Position numbers and translations under genes: made by a program | Shown: positions 48,388 to 59,235 of the stretch, one piece after another | Layout of the letters: every line of letters begins with the position of its first letter | Numbering within the stretch: the stretch's first letter is position 1 | The notes under the pieces: model-generated | The model's input: only the letters and a program-made list of their open reading frames with translations | Databases searched by the model: none | What the model was told of the DNA's origin: nothing | Source: Mya arenaria | Lineage: Eukaryota > Mollusca > Bivalvia > Myida > Myidae | NCBI RefSeq assembly: GCF_026914265.1 | Contig: NC_069135.1 | Span: 62,610,738-62,674,737 of the forward strand | Direction of reading: 5' to 3' | Length of the DNA: 64,000 bases

Positions 48388-49992
48388 CTAGATTTGAAAC
48401 ACGTGAAGTTTATCAGAATCTCCACCGACAAACAACCTCTTTGCACGATTATCAAGGGCCACTGCGCGAAGGTAAAAGTCTAGAGGCTGTGGTAATACGC
48501 TCGTGATGTCTCCATTACTCCTCACCCTAAACACGTCCTTGCTATTGTAGCTACACACGATGACTGAACCATCAATATCCATGCACAGGCCATAAGGACA
48601 ATTCAGTGTGTTTGACTTCACAAGTAACTTAACATCGCCGTCACTTTTGATTTCTGTTATTGAATGCTTGCTATTACATGATACGTACATCGAACCAGTT
48701 GCTGGATCTTGTGTTGACCACTGTGGAGTTGAAAAAAACTGTTCTCCATTCTCGTTGGTTTCCTTACTTAAGTCATTGTTGATCACTCTGATTTGTTTGC
48801 CATCTTCGTTGAGTTCTATAGTTTTGGCAGGAGACGTACACTGAACTTTCAGGGTTTTGTTGAAGCATTCTATGGCGTAACATTTGCCGTCTACGTCTAT
48901 CTCACGGAATGTGGAAAGGTCTGTTGCTGGCGAATTTAGATAGATGATTTTAGATTGACCATATAGTGTCACGTAGATCTCACCTTTTTCTGTAACTGAC
49001 ATTTGCCAGGGCTGGTACTGCAGTTTAACGTAGGAAACAAGAGTTGTTGAATCAGAATTGAATATCTTTAGACTTGAATTGTTGTAGTCTGTGACTAAGA
49101 TGAGGCTTTCTTTTAACACTACAATGTCTGCAATACAACATGTGTTTTCGTCACGTTCATGTTTGACATAAAAAGTCTTAACGAGGAAAGGAGCCTTCAT
49201 TAGACAAAGCAGTGATGTTGTATCTGGTACAAAGCCATATCTGACAATACTGTCGTCTTTGCAAAGCTTTTGGACATTATCTTCGATCGCATTTACATAT
49301 TTTGTTGTCCCCAACACCAGCACGGCGAGTTCCTTGCTCTGTTTGTTGTTTGTATAGGTGTCAATATTGTCAAACCATGCAACCAACTGGCGAAGAATAC
49401 ATTCGTACGAAGCGACAATAGCCTTTAACTTATCTATATCCGCCATCTTAATTTTGTCAACTTCAGCTTTGAACGTTTCCATCGAGTTATGATAATACAA
49501 ATCAACGTTTTCAAGATTCTTTCTAACTTCCTTGATTTTCGTTGTGTATACGGATTGTAAGCTCTTAAGCTTCTCGAAAGCCGTCATAAATTCTTTGCTT
49601 TCTATTAACTCTTGAGAATAATCGCTAATAGACTTTACATCAGTACAAACCTTGTGCCCCAAAATCACACACTGGTCACAACAGAGCTGCTGGTGTGATT
49701 TACAGAAATAAGTTATTTTCTTGTCAGTATGGAAATGACAATTGGTTTCAGCAGGATTCGGAGTTTGTTGATTGTGCTTTGTTTCTGGTATGTCTTTCCC
49801 TCTTTTAACATGATGTGTCTTCGACATGCGTAGTTTCCGGTGTGTATCCAGACAAAACTGACACAGATATTCATTGCACTCCATGCAAAAACCCTCAACA
49901 TTCCGTCTCTGTCCATCGGATGAACACGGTTCACACTGAAAATCTCCGCTAGTGTTTGACAAACTAACATCAGTTTCACCTGCCGTCGCCAT
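48388..49992 (-). CDS. TRIM-like B-box/coiled-coil/propeller protein, gene G
   Basis: Single exon, 534 residues, starting MATAGETDVS. B-box 1-like Cys20, 23, 36, 39, 44, 47, His51 and His60. B-box 2 starts at Cys85-x2-His88 and includes CKSHQQLCCDQCVILGH. Coiled coil at about 128-245. The propeller half contains PYGLCMDIDGSVIVCSYNSK and ends KLHVFQI. RING is absent. The extreme N-terminus before Cys20 differs from the other copies (GETDVSLSNTSGDF), so it may be freer to vary. It lies in a duplicated block with gene H. Confidence 0.9.
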   Translation of the reverse strand: MATAGETDVSLSNTSGDFQCEPCSSDGQRRNVEGFCMECNEYLCQFCLDTHRKLRMSKTHHVKRGKDIPETKHNQQTPNPAETNCHFHTDKKITYFCKSHQQLCCDQCVILGHKVCTDVKSISDYSQELIESKEFMTAFEKLKSLQSVYTTKIKEVRKNLENVDLYYHNSMETFKAEVDKIKMADIDKLKAIVASYECILRQLVAWFDNIDTYTNNKQSKELAVLVLGTTKYVNAIEDNVQKLCKDDSIVRYGFVPDTTSLLCLMKAPFLVKTFYVKHERDENTCCIADIVVLKESLILVTDYNNSSLKIFNSDSTTLVSYVKLQYQPWQMSVTEKGEIYVTLYGQSKIIYLNSPATDLSTFREIDVDGKCYAIECFNKTLKVQCTSPAKTIELNEDGKQIRVINNDLSKETNENGEQFFSTPQWSTQDPATGSMYVSCNSKHSITEIKSDGDVKLLVKSNTLNCPYGLCMDIDGSVIVCSYNSKDVFRVRSNGDITSVLPQPLDFYLRAVALDNRAKRLFVGGDSDKLHVFQI

Positions 49993-50929
49993 TTTGTTTA
50001 CCAGTCAGCACTTATCGACTATGCTGTCTTGCCCTGGTTTTTAGCGTTAATTTTCCAAACGTTTATTTCTGAAACCATTGTAAATTCCAATGATTTTGTA
50101 AAAGTTTCCTGTCGAAATTCATCAACTCCTCATACATTAAGTAAACGATCACCTGGGAAAATTATAACGTATATCAACTACAAGCAGTGTGAATGTATTG
50201 CCATATCTTGTTTCGCGGTATGAGGATAAATATCAATGAGTAACACAGTGTGCAATGTGAAGGTCTTAAAAAGATATCTCATTGTAAACAACTGATAACC
50301 CAAGTTGAATTTCATTTTCAGAAAACGGATTTTAGTTTTTGTAAAAATTGTATTGAGATTATTTATAGAAGTAAACATTCAGTGACCCGCAGACTTATTT
50401 CATACTCTATACAAATAATAGCATAAATTAAAACATGAATCCATAATATTGTTTGTTGCACATGTGTGTTTTTTATTACCTTGTGTGTCTCTCTTTAAGT
50501 GTTTGTTACGACCACGTGTCTCTAGACTGGTCTTTGTTTTCAATATGGATTTCTGTGTTTGTCCACATGCTCTGTTATATTATGACAGCACGGTCTGTAA
50601 TCATTACGACCGTAATTACACTGAAACCTCAAGAAATATGCCTGTTCAAAGGTACAAGGCCAAAACCTAATAGATATTACACAAAGCAACACTGATATAC
50701 CATAAATGTATTAAAATGACTAACTTAATCAGTTGAGCTCGGTCCTAGAGTGAGACAAGTGTTTCTATAACTTAACATAATTATCCAAAATGTTTGTATT
50801 CGAAACGACAGATAATATAATGTTTTGGCAAAGTACATTTGTGTAACATAAAGATAGGGTAAAAAGTGTGACTGCTAGTGTTCCCAAGACACACGATGCC
50901 GGACCATAACTGACAACGGTCGATATGAA
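49993..50929. other. Upstream flank of gene G
   Basis: Contains sequence around 50250-50350 like the upstream flanks of B and H (TTTCATTTTCAGAAAACGGA). Short ORFs at 50449-50695 are not supported. Confidence 0.5.
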
Positions 50930-51375
50930 TGTACAACAGTCGATATACATGAACATCTGTCGATATACATGATGAACGGTCGATATACAGGAACAACTGT
51001 CGATATACACAAACAAACGGTCGATATACAAGAACAAACGGTCGATATACAAGAACAAACGGTCGATATACATGATGAACGGTCGATATACACGAACAAA
51101 CGGTCGATATACAAGAACAAACGGTCGATATACACGAACAAACGGTCGATATACAAGAACAAACGGTCGATATACAAGAACACACGGTCGATATACAAGA
51201 ACAAACGGTCGATATACAAAAACAACGGTCGATATACAAGAACAAACGGTCGATATACAAGAACAACGGTCGATATACAAGAACAAACGGTCGATATACA
51301 AGAACAAACGGTCGATATACAAAAACAACGGTCGATATACACGCACAAACGGTCGATATACATGAACATCGGTAA
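50930..51375. repeat. 21-bp minisatellite
   Basis: Unit CGGTCGATATACAAGAACAA with one more A repeats about twenty times, with occasional 20-base units and variants (CACGAAC, CATGATG). Twenty-one is divisible by three, which keeps frames open on both strands (ORFs of up to 200 residues); they shift frame wherever a 20-base unit occurs, so they are not genes. Confidence 0.93.
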
Positions 51376-51392
51376 ATACACATATGTTGCCC

Positions 51393-52150
51393 TTTGGGCT
51401 ATAAAAATCCCAGGTGCTGTTATACGTTATAAATATAAGTATTTATGATTTTAGTTATAAGTTAAGTGTAACACAAGCTTTGAGTGAATAAGGGAAGTTC
51501 TATACTCTTCCAGTTTATAAGGGGTATGATAATAAAAACTGATCTGGTATTCATTAAACATCTTAAGTAATTTCTTCACTTATGTCGATTTCCTAAAATG
51601 GTCATGGTTTCATGAATTCATGTGTTTTACATAAAATTAGCAAAAATATAGTATTTCGGATTTTATTAGGTTATTATATCATTTGACCAGTGAAATACTT
51701 AACCTAAGAAAATGACTATATTTCGGAAACGACACAAGATGTTTTATGAAAATCAGCCCAGGACAATATATGGGGAAAAAATGAAAGTGATTTTAACAAG
51801 TGGTATTTATTATCACAAATGAGCAATTATGATATTTAAAATAAAGTTCACATGATTGTATATTCGACAAATAGCAAAGATACAATGGTCTGAATAAACA
51901 AACTGTGCTGTATTTAGATTGATGTTAGAAGTACAACACGGCCCATATTACAGAAGAATCTTGAGTAAATGTATTATATATATGATATTTTTAATTAATT
52001 AGAAAATTGATAAATTTCCCACTTTACCTAAATATTATTTTCACGCGACAGAATACACACGTCATATAATATAAACCAAATCTGAGTAAATATGTTATTA
52101 ACTGTATTTAACAAGTAGACTGCAACAAGGCTGACATAAAGCATATAAAG
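51393..52150. repeat. Segmental duplication, left flank of pentanucleotide tract 2
   Basis: Counterpart of 44905-45375, starting ATAAAAATCCCAGGTGCTG. It retains about 200 bases (51485-51680) and 100 bases (51782-51880) that are lacking in the other copy. Confidence 0.85.
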
Positions 52151-53268
52151 TATAGTATAGTGTAGTATAGTATAGTATAGTATAGTATAGTATAGTATAG
52201 TATAGTATAGTATAGTATAGTATAGTATAGTATAGTATAGTATAGTATAGTACAGTACAGTACAGTACAGTACAGTACAGTACAGTATAGTATAGTATAG
52301 TATAGTATAGTATAGTATAGTATAGTATAGTATAGTATAGTATAGTAGAGTATAGTATAGTATAGTATAGGACAGTGTAGGACAGTGTAGGACAGTGTAG
52401 TGTAGTGTAGTGTAGTGTAGTATGGTGTAATATAGTGTAGTATAGTATAGTCTAATGTAGTGTAGTGAAGTGTAGTGTAGTGTAGTGTAGTGTAGTGTAG
52501 TATAGGACGGTGTAGTGTAGTGTAGTGTAATGTAGTGTAGTGTAATGTAGTGTAGTGTAATGTAGTATATGACATTGTAGTGTAGTGTAGTGTAATGTAG
52601 TGTAGTGTAGTGTAGTATAGTATAGTATAGTATAGTATAGTATAGTATAGTATAGTATAGTATAGTATAGTATAGTATAGTATAGTATAGTATAGTATAG
52701 TATAGTATAGTATAGTATAGTATAGTATAGTATAGTATAGTATAGTATAGTATAGTGTAGTGTAGTATAGTAAAGTATAGGACAGTGTAGTGTAGTGTAG
52801 TGTAGTGTAGTGAAGTGTAGTATAGTATAGTATAATGTAGTGTAGTGTAGTGTAGTGTAGTGTAGTGTAGTGTAGTGTAGTGTAGTGTAGTGTAGTGTAG
52901 GACAGTTTTTATAGTATAATAAAGTATGGTTAAGTATAGTATAGTATAGTATATTATAATAAAATTTAGTATAGTATAACATAGCATAGCATAGTTAAGC
53001 ATAGCATAGCATAGCAAATCATATCATAGCAAAGTAAAACATAGCATAGCATAGTATAGTGTATAGGACAGTTTTTTATAGTATAATAAAGTATAGTTAA
53101 GTATAGTATAGTATAGTATATTATAATAAAATTTAGTATAGTATAACATAACATAGCATAGCATAGTTAAGCATAGCATAGCATAGCAAATCATATCATA
53201 GCATAGTAAAGCATAGAATAGCATAGTATAGTGTAGCATAGTATAGTGTAGCATAGTATATAGTATAA
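52151..53268. repeat. Pentanucleotide satellite 2, ATAGT with GTAGT, ACAGT and ATAGC variants
   Basis: Starts as ATAGT, then an ACAGT block near 52250, GTAGT-rich sections (52380-52620 and 52790-52900), a long ATAGT block (52616-52755), then a CATAG/AAGT section. The end holds two copies of a unit of about 165 bases (52905-53065 and 53066-53235) with GACAGTTTTTATAGTATAAT-like starts. ORFs inside are artefacts. Confidence 0.95.
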
Positions 53269-53996
53269 AGTACAGACATATAATTATTGCAAACACGCTG
53301 GATTTAAACATTGGTCGATTCACTTACGAAAAAAGTACAAACTGCCATTTCTTTATCTGTAATGTATTGTCGGTATTTCATTTAAGATATTAGTTATCAG
53401 TAAGTGAAACCCTTTTACATGATACCATAATTAGATGGGGCCACGAGGAATCAAAAATGATCATTAATACAAATGCATTAATAAAAAGACAAGTCGTGGT
53501 TTAAGACATACCTAAGTGAATCACTATTAGCTTGTAAATGTTTACCATTTACGTTCTAACTATTTTTTATCCATGGCACAGTGCCCGAGTACGGTAATAT
53601 GCATCGCAATGTTCACAGATGACAGTTTATTCAAAATATAGGTCACTCTCAAACGTTTATTTTTTAACTCCACAGTACATATGCGTAATGATACAGTGTA
53701 TCAATAAACCGCATACTAAATTAAAAACACTAAGCATTATTATTATTAATAACACTTAACTACATTTGTCATTTATAACATGCGTTTCATATTTCAACAA
53801 CTATTCCAGAGAAAGGCAGTCTGCTATATAGAAATGTTCTGTAAAGTTACAACAAACGCACTAATTGAAATGTCCATGTATATATTAGCCTTCATATAAC
53901 TTACTATACGGTAAGTCAAATTTTTATCGAATATAAACCCAATGTCGGATTTAAAGCATCCGGAGACAAATTTTATTGTAACACGGTTAGCGAAAT
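53269..53996. other. Duplicated right flank and downstream flank of gene H
   Basis: 53275-53428 repeats 46490-46648. The remainder matches the downstream flanks of genes C, E, G and I. On the minus strand AATAAA occurs at 53977-53972, about 20 bases past the gene H stop. Confidence 0.65.
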
Positions 53997-55601
53997 TTAT
54001 ATTTGAAACACACAGAGTTTATCAAAATTCCCAGCGATAAACAACCGCTTTGTACGTTTATCTAGAGCAACTGCCCTAACGTTAAAGTCTTGAGATTGTG
54101 GCAAAACACTCTGTATGTCTCCATCCCTCTTCACTCTAAACACGTCCCTGCTACTGTAGCTACACACGAGGACTGAACCATCAGTGTCCATACATAGGCC
54201 CTGTGGATGATTCAGCTTGTCCGACTTCACAAGCAACTTAACATTGCCGTCATTTCTTATTTCTGTTATTGAATGTTTGTCATAACATGATACGTACATC
54301 GAACCAGTAGCTGTATCTTGTGTTGACCGGAGCGGATTAATGACAAAATGTTCTCCATTTTCAGTGGTTTCCTTACTTAAGTCGTTGTTAATAACTCTGA
54401 CATGTTTTCCATCTTCATCTACTTCTATAGTTTTGGCAGGAGACGCACACTGAACGTTCATGGTTGTGTTAAAATGTTCTACGGCGTAACACTTACCGTC
54501 TACGTCTATCTCCCGGAACGTGGTTAGGTTTGTTGCTGGCGACCTCAAATGCAGTATTTTTGATGGGTTCCGCAGCGCAATGTAAGCTTCACCTTGCTCT
54601 GTAACTGACATTTGCCATGGTCCGGATTGTAATTTCACGTAGGAAACAAAAGTGAGCGTTTCTATGTTAATTGTCTTCAGACTTAAATTGCTGTAGTCTG
54701 TTAATAAGATTAAGTTTTCTCTTAACAGTGCAATATCTGCGATTTGACATTCTTTTGTGTCACTTTTATGCTTGATACTTATATATTGAACAAGAAATGG
54801 GGCCTTGAGTACACGAATCAGTGATGTTTTATCTTGAGCAAATGCATATCTGGCAATACTGTCGTCGGTACATAACCTTTGAACATTGTCTTTGATCGCG
54901 TCTGCTTCTCTTTTTATTTCCAACATCAGAACTGCGAGTTCCTTGCTCTGTTTGTTGTTCGTATATGTGTCTATGTCTTCAAACCAGGCAGCTAGCTGGG
55001 AAAGTACACATTCATATGAAGCAACGATAGCGTTTAACTTTTCTATATCTGGTATCTTGATTTTATCAAGTTCAGCTTTGAACGTATCCATGGCGTTGTG
55101 GTAATACAAGTCAATATCCTCAAGATGTCTTTTGGCTTCGTTCATTTTCCCGCTGTAGGCGGATTGTAAACTCTTAAGATTCTCAAAAGATGTTTTAAAG
55201 TCCTTGCTATCCATAAACTCTTGAAAATAATCGCATACAGGTTTCACATTAGTGCAAACTTTGTGCCCCAGAATCACGCACTGGTCACAACATAATTGCT
55301 GATGTGATTGGCAGAAAGATGTAATTTTCCTGTTCTTATGGAATTTACAGTTATTTGCAGCGAAATATTGAACTTCTTTGCTTGGCTTATCCCTTGGTAT
55401 TTCGTCTCCTCGTTTAACATGATGTGATTTCGACAAACGTAGTTTCCTGTGCATACCAAGACAGGGTTGACACATATATTCATTACACTCTAGACAAAAA
55501 CCTTCAACATTCTGTCTATGTCCATCATTTAAACATGGTTCACAATATAAATGGCCGTCTTTGTTTAACAAAATATCGTTTGAGCCATCCGCCGTCGCCA
55601 T
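53997..55601 (-). CDS. TRIM-like B-box/coiled-coil/propeller protein, gene H
   Basis: Single exon, 534 residues from the ATG at 55601 (MATADGSNDI), chosen because the other copies start there; an in-frame ATG six codons upstream (55619) is possible. B-box 1-like Cys20, 23, 36, 39, 44, 47, His51 and His60. B-box 2 starts NCKFH at Cys85 and continues through CQSHQQLCCDQCVILGH. Coiled coil at about 130-245. The propeller half ends KLCVFQI. RING is absent. Its N-terminus is closest to gene C (ECNEYMCQPCLGMHRKLR), although its flanks pair it with gene G. That mosaic pattern could reflect gene conversion. Confidence 0.9.
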   Translation of the reverse strand: MATADGSNDILLNKDGHLYCEPCLNDGHRQNVEGFCLECNEYMCQPCLGMHRKLRLSKSHHVKRGDEIPRDKPSKEVQYFAANNCKFHKNRKITSFCQSHQQLCCDQCVILGHKVCTNVKPVCDYFQEFMDSKDFKTSFENLKSLQSAYSGKMNEAKRHLEDIDLYYHNAMDTFKAELDKIKIPDIEKLNAIVASYECVLSQLAAWFEDIDTYTNNKQSKELAVLMLEIKREADAIKDNVQRLCTDDSIARYAFAQDKTSLIRVLKAPFLVQYISIKHKSDTKECQIADIALLRENLILLTDYSNLSLKTINIETLTFVSYVKLQSGPWQMSVTEQGEAYIALRNPSKILHLRSPATNLTTFREIDVDGKCYAVEHFNTTMNVQCASPAKTIEVDEDGKHVRVINNDLSKETTENGEHFVINPLRSTQDTATGSMYVSCYDKHSITEIRNDGNVKLLVKSDKLNHPQGLCMDTDGSVLVCSYSSRDVFRVKRDGDIQSVLPQSQDFNVRAVALDKRTKRLFIAGNFDKLCVFQI

Positions 55602-56985
55602 CTTGCCTTTTTCACACAATCCCTATTTTCTATACCGCCTCATCCGTTTTATAATTCAACTTCTAAACTATTATTATTACTTCATAAGATTCCAATAACT
55701 ACGAACACGTTTCCTGCTTATAATGAAATGCCCATGCGTAATGTCCACCTCACCTTAAACTCTTATGTCGGTCTTTTTCATCATGTGAACGTCAATTTAA
55801 CAGTTATTGCGATTCTAATGAATATTTCGTTTACATTGTATTGTGTAATGCCCGTGCATAAAAACAAACATCCTATTTTCAGCAAATGACTAGTATTCCC
55901 GTATCACGTTAATTCACACTTAAGGATATATATATCCATAGTTAAACGTGTGTGCACATTATACCACGAACGACCTTTGTCGATATTTCTTTTTTAATTA
56001 TTGATATGGTATGCAATGATCCAAATGAAAATCATTTTCAGAAAATGGATTGCATATTTTCTAAAAATCGCATCAAGCTTATCTATTGATATGATATTTT
56101 ACTTCAGTGTAGTGCTTTATCACATGAATCGCCGTTTTATTGATATAAGCGTTTATATATAAGACACCTGTACAGGTGGATACACCTTTTTCGTTATTAT
56201 CAATAATTCAACTTGAGGTTATTTACTTCAAATTGAACAGACTTGTCACATAACCAATATAATTTTATCTTTATCAAGCATGGCTCTCGATGTGTTTGAT
56301 TTTAAACATTTGAAGATAATAAACTCACAAATTCTACAAGAGGGCGGGGGACTAGATGAATCACAACAAGCATTTATTTCAATAATTATTGTCTTTTTTA
56401 CCTTTTTTAACAAATATTAAAGAACTAAATTACAACCGGAAGACAAATTTCACAGGATTCCTAAGATGTCTTTTTCGAAACTATGTGGAAATGAAAGTTC
56501 TTGTGATACATAAACAAACCAAATTACATTGGCTTTATGAAACTGCTAAAGTAAATAAATAACATTTGATTTCAAACAAATATTTACAATAAATCATGTA
56601 TTAATATTTAAGTCGCTAATGAGCGACGTTTCAGGCATTGCTGATAACATCAAAAACTTGGCCTCGTCTGATCAAAATTGTAAGTTACTAGAAATAACTT
56701 GTTAACGCTCTTAAACACGTTTTCATACAAATCGTCTTCAATCATGTTAAGAACGCTTGTTTTCATGCTATCTAAATCAAGTGAGTTCATGTATCATATT
56801 CGGTCAAAATAATATAAAGTTATAAAACGTTTTAATGTAGTTTGAATATGAGCTGTGTCGGGATCAAAACGATATTCACAAAAATATAAATGCACACTTA
56901 ATGTACTAGCTCCGTCATAAGTATTTTGTTGCAATAACTTTTCCTTTTTTTCCTATTTATGTAGCATACGACATACATACTCTAG
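55602..56985. other. Upstream flank of gene H
   Basis: GATCCAAATGAAAATCATTTTC at about 56020 and ATTTTACTTCAGTGTAGTG near 56095 match the upstream flanks of B, C and F. The rest is AT-rich with no gene. Confidence 0.5.
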
Positions 56986-56989
56986 TGAT

Positions 56990-57336
56990 ATCATCATAAA
57001 CGCTTTTAAACAACATTCACACATATTTCAGCTAATCCATTAAGTTTATACACTATAAAACATACACTAGTCCGATTATGATCAGCCTGTTTACAATATA
57101 CATGCACTCCTCACATACTCATAGGCGTTCATACAATATACATGTACTCCTCATATTATCATAAGCGTTTATACAATATACATGCATTCCTCAGATTATC
57201 ATAAGCGGTCATACAACATTCATGCACTCCTCAGATAATCATAAGCGTTGATACAATATTCATGCACTCCTCAGATAATCATAAGCGTTTATACAATATT
57301 CATGCGCTCCTCAGATAATCATAAATATATACAATA
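56990..57336. repeat. 40-bp satellite family, left part of interrupted array
   Basis: Units of 40 bases with CACTCCTCAGATAATCATAA and GCGTTGATACAATATTCATG. The array continues at 58724 after the Tc1-like insertion. Confidence 0.9.
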
Positions 57337-58723
57337 CACTGAGCAACATTTCTAATTAGTCACACGAGTTTAAAGACAATAACTCAAAAATTATTCGATA
57401 GTGGACAAGTTTTTTATCACGATTCAAAGATCACTTCGTCTGACACAAGTACATAACATTTTATTTAATCCATTTGAAAAGTGAATGATCTGTGCCAATT
57501 TATTTAATACCACTGTCAGTTTAGAAAGTCACAATTTATTTAATATTTCGTATGACCCCCATTTGCAGCAATCACTGCCCGACAGCTCGACCTCATGGAG
57601 CGAATGTATCTTTGGATAGCTCACTGGAGAATCCCAGTCCATGCATGCACCGCCATCTGCTCAAGTTGTCCGAGATTACCTGGTTGTAGCCCTTGTCTTA
57701 TGGAGCATTTGAGCGCTTCCTAAACATGCTCTATGGGGTTCAAGTCCGGACTCCTTGCTGGCCATTGCATTACTCGGACGTTGTTGTTTCTTAGCAATTG
57801 CTGCGTTGCTCTTGCAGCATGACATGGCGCATTGTCTTGGGCAAGTAACATACATCGATTGGCGGCTATGTGTGGCAGGATAACAGGTCTAAGTATGTCA
57901 TTTTGGTACCTAAGTGCATTCAGATTACCATGTACCCTGACTAATGGCGTTTAGGTGTGCATGGAAATGCCTGCAAAACATAACGGAGTCACCACCGAAT
58001 CGTTCCTGTTGAAGAACACACTCCGCGTGGTTTCGTTCCCCTCGGCGACGGTAGACACGCACCAGGTCGTCAGCTTGTTGCAACTTTACTCTCTTCTCGT
58101 CAACAAAAGGGACATTGGACCAATCAGCTTGCGTGAATCGTAGGTGACGTCGCGCCAACACCAAACGATCATGCCGATGCCTTTGCAGTAATACGATACC
58201 TTTTCTTGGTCGTCTGGATATAATACTGACCTCGCGGAGGCGGTTACGAACATTACTACCATGTAAACCCAAGGTTTGCCTCGCTGTCGACGTCGCAGGT
58301 TGAAAACGATGCCTCAAATGACTCAAAATAATGTACCTATCCTGGCGGCGTGTGGTAACTCTAGATTTAGGATTCCGCCTGCGGTCAGTGACACTTCTGG
58401 TTTGCTGAAATTTGGACCAGAGGAGCTGAATTGTCCTAAATTGCCTGTTGAATGTTCGGGCTACCTGAAATACAGGCCTGACTTTGAGCATGTCATAAAA
58501 TGAACACCACAGTATGATTCAAAATAAATTTGGTAAAGAAATGACGTAATGAAACGCGGCTAATTCGTTACACTCCAGTGCATTTGGTCAAATATTGAAT
58601 ATTTTATTTGTGCATACGATAGGTTTAGGATAATTCATACATTTAATACCAGATTTTTAAAAAAAAGAAGTTTCAAACAAATGTATATCTTTTTAGGCTG
58701 ACTAATAAGATTTTTTTTCAGTG
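57337..58723 (-). mobile_element. Tc1-like DNA transposon inserted in the 40-bp satellite
   Basis: The ends are imperfect inverted repeats: CACTGAGCAACATTTCTAAT at the left, and on the minus strand CACTGAAAAAAAATCTTATT at the right, both followed by AGTCA. A TA dinucleotide flanks each side (57335-57336 and 58724-58725). Removing 1387 bases and one TA restores a satellite unit (ATACAA-TA-TACATGCAC). The transposase inside is dead. Confidence 0.88.
57540..58491 (-). pseudogene. Tc1/mariner transposase, DD34E type, inactivated
   Basis: The minus-strand ORF 57925-58491 covers the helix-turn-helix part (VARTFNRQFRTIQLLW, then STARQTLGLHGSNVRNRLRE) and the first catalytic Asp (WSNVPFVDEKRV), followed by GERNHAECVLQQERFGGDSVM. 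A frameshift lies at about 57930-57955. The next frame carries the second Asp (LLAQDNAPCHAA) and the Glu (SPDLNPIEHV), 34 residues apart. A TAG at 57720-57722 stands where the family has a tryptophan codon. Coding homology ends at TAA 57540-57542. The domestication of such genes is known elsewhere, but nothing suggests it here. Confidence 0.88.
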
Positions 58724-59235
58724 TATACATGCACTTCTCAGATAAGCATTAGCGTTCATACAATAAACATGTGCTAATAAGATTATCAAACGCGTTCATA
58801 TAATATGCATGCACTCCTCAGATTATCAAGATGGTTTATTCTATATGCATGCACTCCTCTGATATTCATAAGCGTTCATACAATATATATGCACTCCTCA
58901 GATTATCATAAGCGTTCATACAATATACATGCACTCATCAGATTATCATAAGCGTTTTATACAATACCCATGCACTCGTCAGATAATCATTAGCGTTTAT
59001 ACAATATGCATGCACTCGTCAGATTATCATAAGCGTTTTATACAATATCCATGCACTCCTCAGATAATCATTAGCGTTTATACAATATACATGTGCTACT
59101 TAGATTATCATAAGCGTTCACCCAATATACAGCACTCCTCAGATTATCATACGCGTTCATACCATATACATGTGCTTCTCAGATAATCATAGGCCTTTAT
59201 TCAATATACATGTGCTACTCATATTAGCATAAGGG
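58724..59235. repeat. 40-bp satellite family, right part of interrupted array
   Basis: Units with GCACTCCTCAGATTATCATA and AGCGTTCATACAATATACAT continue from the insertion point. Some units are 41-42 bases. The short ORF at 58929-59186 is an array artefact. Confidence 0.9.

Noticed and set aside
50765..51448. ORFs of 97-200 residues with Tyr-Arg-Pro-Phe or Asn-Gly-Arg-Tyr-Thr repeats
   Set aside because: Produced by the 21-bp minisatellite, open on both strands and switching frame at 20-base units.
52028..53323. Long ORFs of the same Tyr-Thr-Leu-His type
   Set aside because: Second pentanucleotide satellite; same reason.
57955..58503. Plus-strand ORFs antisense to the transposase
   Set aside because: Shadow frames; the minus strand carries the catalytic motifs.
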